A DNA stretch of 64,000 bases, taken from positions 186,001 to 250,000 of the forward strand of contig VIIQ02000010.1 of NCBI GenBank assembly GCA_007449985.2. Reading direction: 5' to 3'. The stretch's first letter is position 1. Each line of letters opens with the position of its first letter. This document shows, piece by piece, positions 59,550 to 64,000 of this stretch. The notes under the pieces are model-generated. The model worked only from the letters and a program-made list of their open reading frames with translations. It made no database searches and was not told where the DNA came from. A program made the position numbers and the translations under genes. The stretch comes from Desmodesmus armatus (Eukaryota; Chlorophyta; Chlorophyceae; Sphaeropleales; Scenedesmaceae).

Positions 59550-60698
59550 CTAGCGAACCGCAAAGCAATCATGATGCCGTGCCCGTGGGACTGCTGTGCC
59601 CGTGGGACTGCAGCCTTCACGCCACCATGCAAGTGGCGATTCCAAACGAATCTTATTCAGCCGATATCTTGACAACAGCAATCCGTGCAAAGCAGCAGTC
59701 GGCAAAGATAACCTGAAGATCTGCTGAGGGCTGCGGAGGACACAAAAAAACAACCCAAAACAAGCCCGAAGGACGACATTTACAAAAGTGCGTAACGGCA
59801 TCGGTCAGTCATCATACGTTTGACTGGTTCAGGAAGCTGAACCGGGCCATGAAAACGATGAAAACGATGATACGGCATGCTCAGTATGGGTTCCCGACAT
59901 TTTGGGCGTCCTTGCCTTGGTGGGTAGCTATGAATATGCACAGCATGCATGCGCAGTAGGTAGTATTGGCAGCCAGTATGTCACAGTCAGGCTGTGCCTG
60001 TATCAAAGGTGTCAGAAAAAACAAATGTAGAATCTCCACGTGATATGGGGGGTCAGGCGCACAAGATCCTACAGTCTATGACTCCCTCACCCCCACCCCC
60101 CGCCCGCCCGCCCCCCTCCCTTTATATGGCCTTCCCCTCAACAAAGCCTGGCTTGCAAGCCTTGAGCAAACTCTGATGACACACCCACGTCAGTGCGGTG
60201 TTGGTCGAGTGTGACATTGCTTCGGTGAACAGCCAACTGGCTGCAGTTGGTGCATTGTAGTAAGATCGCAGAGGCTGAAGTATTGTCGTTGATGATGGCC
60301 ACAATTACTGGCTAAAGCAAAAGTTTGGTAGAGCCAAATCATCGCACGCACGTCGGCTTCACAAGTCACCCACTAGTGCCCCCCCCCCCCCCCCCTCGGA
60401 GGCAAACAAGGTTCCAACCCAGCAAAATAGCACTACTTGGGCGAGTTGGTTGCATAAAAAAGGGATGTGATCTTTAGGATCACAACAATATGCCAACAGG
60501 GGACTCAGGCAAATACATGTAGTCATGCACATGCCATGTGGGTCAAACCGTTGTGAGCTCACAGCGACCGGACAACTGCGGAATGTATTCGAGTGTGCTT
60601 TTTGAACCAGCCGTATGCCAGCACGTACACGCACTTAGCTTGTGTATACATCACAAGTTTATCCCTCACCCAAATCTTCCATCACCCTGACAGGCAGG
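59550..60698. promoter_or_regulatory. divergent intergenic region, receptor kinase and NDC1-type gene
   Basis: About 1.15 kb between divergent starts. Features seen are TATA-like TTTATATGG at 60119-60127 and GCATAAAAAAGG at about 60452-60463, a very C-rich stretch at 60083-60120, and an uninterrupted C run of about 18 near 60379-60396. A doubled ATGAAAACG phrase lies near 59850. The assignment of elements to either gene is not determined. Confidence 0.4.
60379..60396. repeat. homopolymer C tract
   Basis: Single run of about 18 C upstream of the NDC1-type start. A second run of about 17 C lies in that gene's first intron (61255-61272). On the complementary strand both are G runs able to form G-quadruplexes. 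Exact lengths are prone to sequencing error. Confidence 0.8.
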
Positions 60699-63600
60699 AT
60701 GCGAGCAGTGACTTCGAGGAAAGGGGAGTTGGTTGCATACGGACGAAGGTTTCATCTGGTCCCCCACCCCATCAGGGCGACTGGCCCCCTGGGCACTAGC
60801 ATGGGCAGTAGCATCACAGCGGCAGCACCACAAACCCCAAACAGCAGAGGTGCGCCATAAGACACTCTGCTGGCACACTTATGGGCTGTAATGGGCTGTT
60901 TAACAGCATCTGACGCCGTTTGAGCTGCCGTCTGCGTCATCAGGGCCCCTTGGTGGTAGTCAGTCCGCACACAGGGCAGAAGCAGGTGCGTGGAATATGC
61001 AAGTGGGATGCGCTGAGCCAAACATTGACTGATTGGGCTTGGTTGAAAGGTGTCCGTGTGCTTCTGCTTTGCTGGGAGTCACCCAATGCAGGCTTGTAGC
61101 ACGTACCTGCGAGCGTGCGAACAGTGTTGGTGCCACATGCCCCACCACTCCCTTGCCAGTGTGTGCTGCACTGTATGGTCGTGCTTTCATGTGGCTGTGT
61201 GTTGCACGTTGATGCCATGCCAAGAGCATTGGACCCAAGTGCGGTAGTGATGGTGCCCCCCCCCCCCCCCCCACCATCACCACGTCAGCCAACCCCCGAC
61301 CCATGCCTGGCGTTCTGTGCTGCATCTGCAGGTGTCATGCGGTTTGTTACCAGCGCAGCGTCCTCTGCTGCTGCTGGCGACACTGTTGACAGCAGCGACA
61401 GCAGCCCACGCGTCTGCATCCTGGGTGGTGGCTTTGGTGGGCTGTACACCGCTGTCAAGCTGCAGCTGCTGATGTGGCCAAAGGGCAAAAAGCCCAAGGT
61501 AGGGGCAACCATACAGAGTGCTGTGCACGGTGCGCAATGGCCCCTGGCTCCTAGCAGCAGTGGCAACCAGGAGCAACTGCTGCCTGTCAGAAAAACTGCT
61601 CTGTATCAGCGGCGTGCATGCCTCAGTGTCTGCCCACCCACGTCAAACCACTAGATGAGCACTTGGCCAGCAGCCATACATGCGATACAGGCAGGCAGGA
61701 GTTGACATCACAAGCGAAGGACAGCACATGAAAGGCTTGACTATGCAACGTCGGCAGGCACCTGCCGCCCATCGTGTTACAACAGCACTGTCAATTTTGT
61801 TCTCTATGCTGTGTTGTGTGCTGGCCTTTGTGTAGGTCACCCTCATTGACCAAGGGGAGCGTTTCATATTCAAGCCGCTGTTGTATGAGCTGCTCAACGG
61901 CACAGCACAGGCATGGGAGGTGGCACCCACCTTTGCCCAGCTGCTGGCACCTTACACCATACAGTTTGTGCAGGTGGGTGGGTGGGTGGGCAGCCGGCTC
62001 GCACCCGGCTCGCTCTGCACCACGGCAGCCGGGGACGAGCAACAGTCCACAGGCTCTCCAGTATGCAGGAGCACTTCGTGCTGGGGTCATCCCTGCAACT
62101 CCTATGCAGCTGTGACGTCCAGGGAGGCTGTACTGGCCTGCAGGCAGTCCTAGAACCTCAGCAGGCGGTTTGACATGGTGTGGCCGTTGTTTGTGGGGTT
62201 GGTGACAGAGTGGATGCATGGAGTAGACATGCAATGGGTTCCCGTTGGACAACTTCACAGTGCGTCTATGTCTGTACTGCCCTGCAGGACAAGGTTTTGG
62301 ATGTTCAACCAGAGCACACGTTGAACGACGGAGGCAGCGCTACAGGTGGTACCGTGCAGCTTGCATCGGGCGCCTCCCTGCCCTATGACTGGCTGGTAGT
62401 GGCCCTGGGTGCTTCAGCAGACCCCAGGGGCGTCCCTGGCATTAAGGAGAATGCACGACCCTTCAACACACTCGCAGATGCAGAGTTTGTTGCAGGCCGG
62501 CTGGCTGCCTTTGAGGCCAGGGCGGCGCTAGGGCAGCAGGAGCAGGCGACGGTGGTGGTGGTGGGTGCGGGGTATGCTGGCGTTGAGCTGTCGGCAGTGG
62601 TGGGTGAGCGCATGAAGGGCAAGGCGTCTGTTGTGCTGGTGACACCCGGTGCAAGCATACTGGAGTCAGCGCCTGCAGGACAGCGGCAGGCGGCAGAGGA
62701 GGTGAGCACAGGCAGCTCGAATTGTGTACCCTGGATTTGTCAGGGGGACAGGCATTGAGTTGCAGCCTATTTGTCAACAGCTGGCTGGCTTGCAGCCCAG
62801 GTTGAGATCCCTTGGTGAAGGCTTGGCTGCTGGAACAACATGATTCTTTGTGAACCGCTAGGTAACTTCGTGCATGTCCAGTTCCTCGCAGACAGGTGTG
62901 GTGTGGGTAGTGGTAGTGAGCAGCAGCTTGTTGAGTCACACCACAATGCTGGGCCCATGGCTACCTTTGCTGAACCCCCTTCAACCTGTGCGTTGGTGTT
63001 GCTAACCCCCTGCTCATCCGATGTCCCCCCGTCACTGCCTCACAGGCCCTTCGCAGCCTGGGTGTGACTCTCATGACCAGCACCAAGGTCACTGGGGTGC
63101 ACAAGGCAGCTGCTGCCTCCGCAACCTCTTCAGCCACCACAGCAGCCACCGAAACAGCGCTGTCAGCAACAGCATCAGTAGCAGCCGCAGCTACAGCCAC
63201 AGCAGCAGCAGTAGCCAGCACAAGCTCCGTTTCAGCTGAGCTGCCCGAACGGCCTCAGTCTCCTGAAGCAGCGGCTGTTGAGCCTCTGGCAGTGCTGGCA
63301 GCAGCAGCTGCAGCAGCAAATGACCCCAGCAGCACTGCGACCGGTGTCCCTGGTGGGAGCAGCGCCGCTGGCACTAGCAGCAGTACCAGTTTCAGTGCCT
63401 ATGGCAGCAATGCTGGCAGCAATGGAGCAGCTGCTCACAGCAGCACTGGCGAGGACGCCTCATACACCGTGCAGCTGGAGCCTGTGTTTGCCAGTAGCAG
63501 TAGCAGCAGCAACCTGTCAGCTGACCTGGTGTTGTGGACGGCAGGAGCTCGCCCTGCTTCCAGCCCCTTGCAGCCCTTCCCTCTGGACTCAAGGGGCCAG

Positions 63601-63812
63601 CTAGAGACAGATGCCACACTGCGGGTGTTGAAGCACTCCCGCGTGTTTGCACTAGGCGATGTGTCTCGCGGCCAGCCAGGGAACGACGGCACCAGCAGCA
63701 GTGGCGGCAGCGGGTTCTATCCAGCTACCGCACAGGTGGCATTCCAGCAGGCAGACTACGCCGCGTGGAACATATGGTCTGCTATCAATGGCCGTGCGTT
63801 GCTGCCCTTCAG
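60699..63812 (+). CDS. NDC1: type II NAD(P)H dehydrogenase, NDC1-like (partial, runs off the window)
   Basis: Plastid FAD-dependent NAD(P)H:quinone oxidoreductase. The plant NDC1 homologue acts on plastoquinone and in phylloquinone synthesis at plastoglobules. Exons so far: 60699-60849, 61332-61498, 61836-61973, 62288-62701, 63046-63812, phases consistent; the last ends at a GTAAGG donor and the C-terminus lies beyond the window. An Arg/Ser-rich transit-peptide-like N-terminus leads to the FAD site (RVCILGGGFGGLYTAVKL). Next come VTLIDQGERFIFKPLLYELL, an NDC1-type block, the NAD(P)H site (VVVVGAGYAGVELSAVV), and LVLWTAGARP, FALGDVS and TAQVAFQQADYAAWNIW. Exon 5 holds a roughly 120-residue Ala/Ser/Thr insert between the two Rossmann halves. 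The start could instead be 60642 or 60810, both in frame. Confidence 0.9.
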
Positions 63813-64000
63813 GTAAGGGCTGCATGTGTCTGAGGAGTTGAGGAGTGCTTGAAGTTGGGAAGGACTGTTTCTGTGTGTCATTGTTGTAGCAGCTGCAGTG
63901 TGGTGCTGATGTCTACTGGGTGCAAAGCAGCCATCCCTGCATGAGCAGGCCGCGTGATGAGACCACATGTCACGGCGCATGTGTGTTGTCCTGCCTGCTT
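63813..64000 (+). other. intron of the NDC1-type gene (to window end)
   Basis: This begins at the GTAAGG donor after exon 5 (CTGCCCTTCAG ending in phase 2). No exon matching the NDC1 C-terminal region appears before the window ends, so the gene continues to the right. Confidence 0.6.

Noticed and set aside
60050..60130. C-rich block considered as a telomere-like or CRISPR-like array
   Set aside because: Irregular CCC/CCGCCC runs with no fixed unit or spacers; simple low complexity.

Overview
Kind of organism. This is nuclear DNA from a eukaryote, most likely a core chlorophyte green alga (Chlorophyceae such as Chlamydomonadales or Sphaeropleales; I cannot name a genus). The evidence is: short exons joined by GT-AG introns; Ala-, Gln- and Ser-rich low-complexity insertions built from CAG/CTG and GCN codons; TGTAA poly(A)-type motifs after several stop codons; and a gene set that includes an NDC1-type plastid NAD(P)H dehydrogenase, a Rubisco-LSMT-like SET protein with a transit-peptide-like N-terminus, an AP2/ERF factor and a TKL receptor-like kinase. 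I saw no tRNA, rRNA, CRISPR array, or transposase or reverse-transcriptase ORF.

Layout. (1) 1-2078: GT-rich (minus-strand sense) flank of the AP2 gene. (2) 2079-4241 (-): AP2/ERF transcription factor. (3) 5223-7076 (+): compact MAT1-like CAK assembly factor. (4) 8183-10463 (-): six-exon mitochondrial carrier. (5) 10791-14350 (+): SET methyltransferase. (6) 14975-16938 (+): secreted WSC plus GH16 protein. (7) 17079-18345: perfect 500-bp tandem duplication, then a decayed fragment of the SET gene. (8) about 19.0-45.9 kb (+): a large tandem triplication. Each unit has an RRM plus KH-like RNA-binding protein gene and 5-7 kb of GT-rich, apparently non-coding but clearly homologous 3' DNA. (9) 46102-49885 (-): ten-exon taxilin-family coiled-coil gene. 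(10) 52975-59549 (-): twelve-exon receptor-like TKL kinase. (11) 60699-window end (+): NDC1-type type II NAD(P)H dehydrogenase, cut by the edge.

How the gene models were made. I joined exons by hand at GT-AG sites and required that phases match and that the joined protein agree with family motifs. The carrier (291 aa), SET protein (551 aa), GH16 (361 aa), taxilin (483 aa), kinase (1259 aa), AP2 protein (559 aa) and the RRM copies (609, about 532 and 583 aa) all close in frame. Family calls rest on motif recognition, not on a database search.

How the genes relate. Most are unrelated housekeeping or regulatory genes. There are divergent pairs with shared upstream DNA (AP2/MAT1, carrier/SET, kinase/NDC1) and convergent pairs (MAT1/carrier, RRM copy 3/taxilin). 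The part I would examine first is the RRM-KH triplication: three intact-looking but diverged paralogs, one with a damaged first splice donor, and very long 3' flanks conserved between units.
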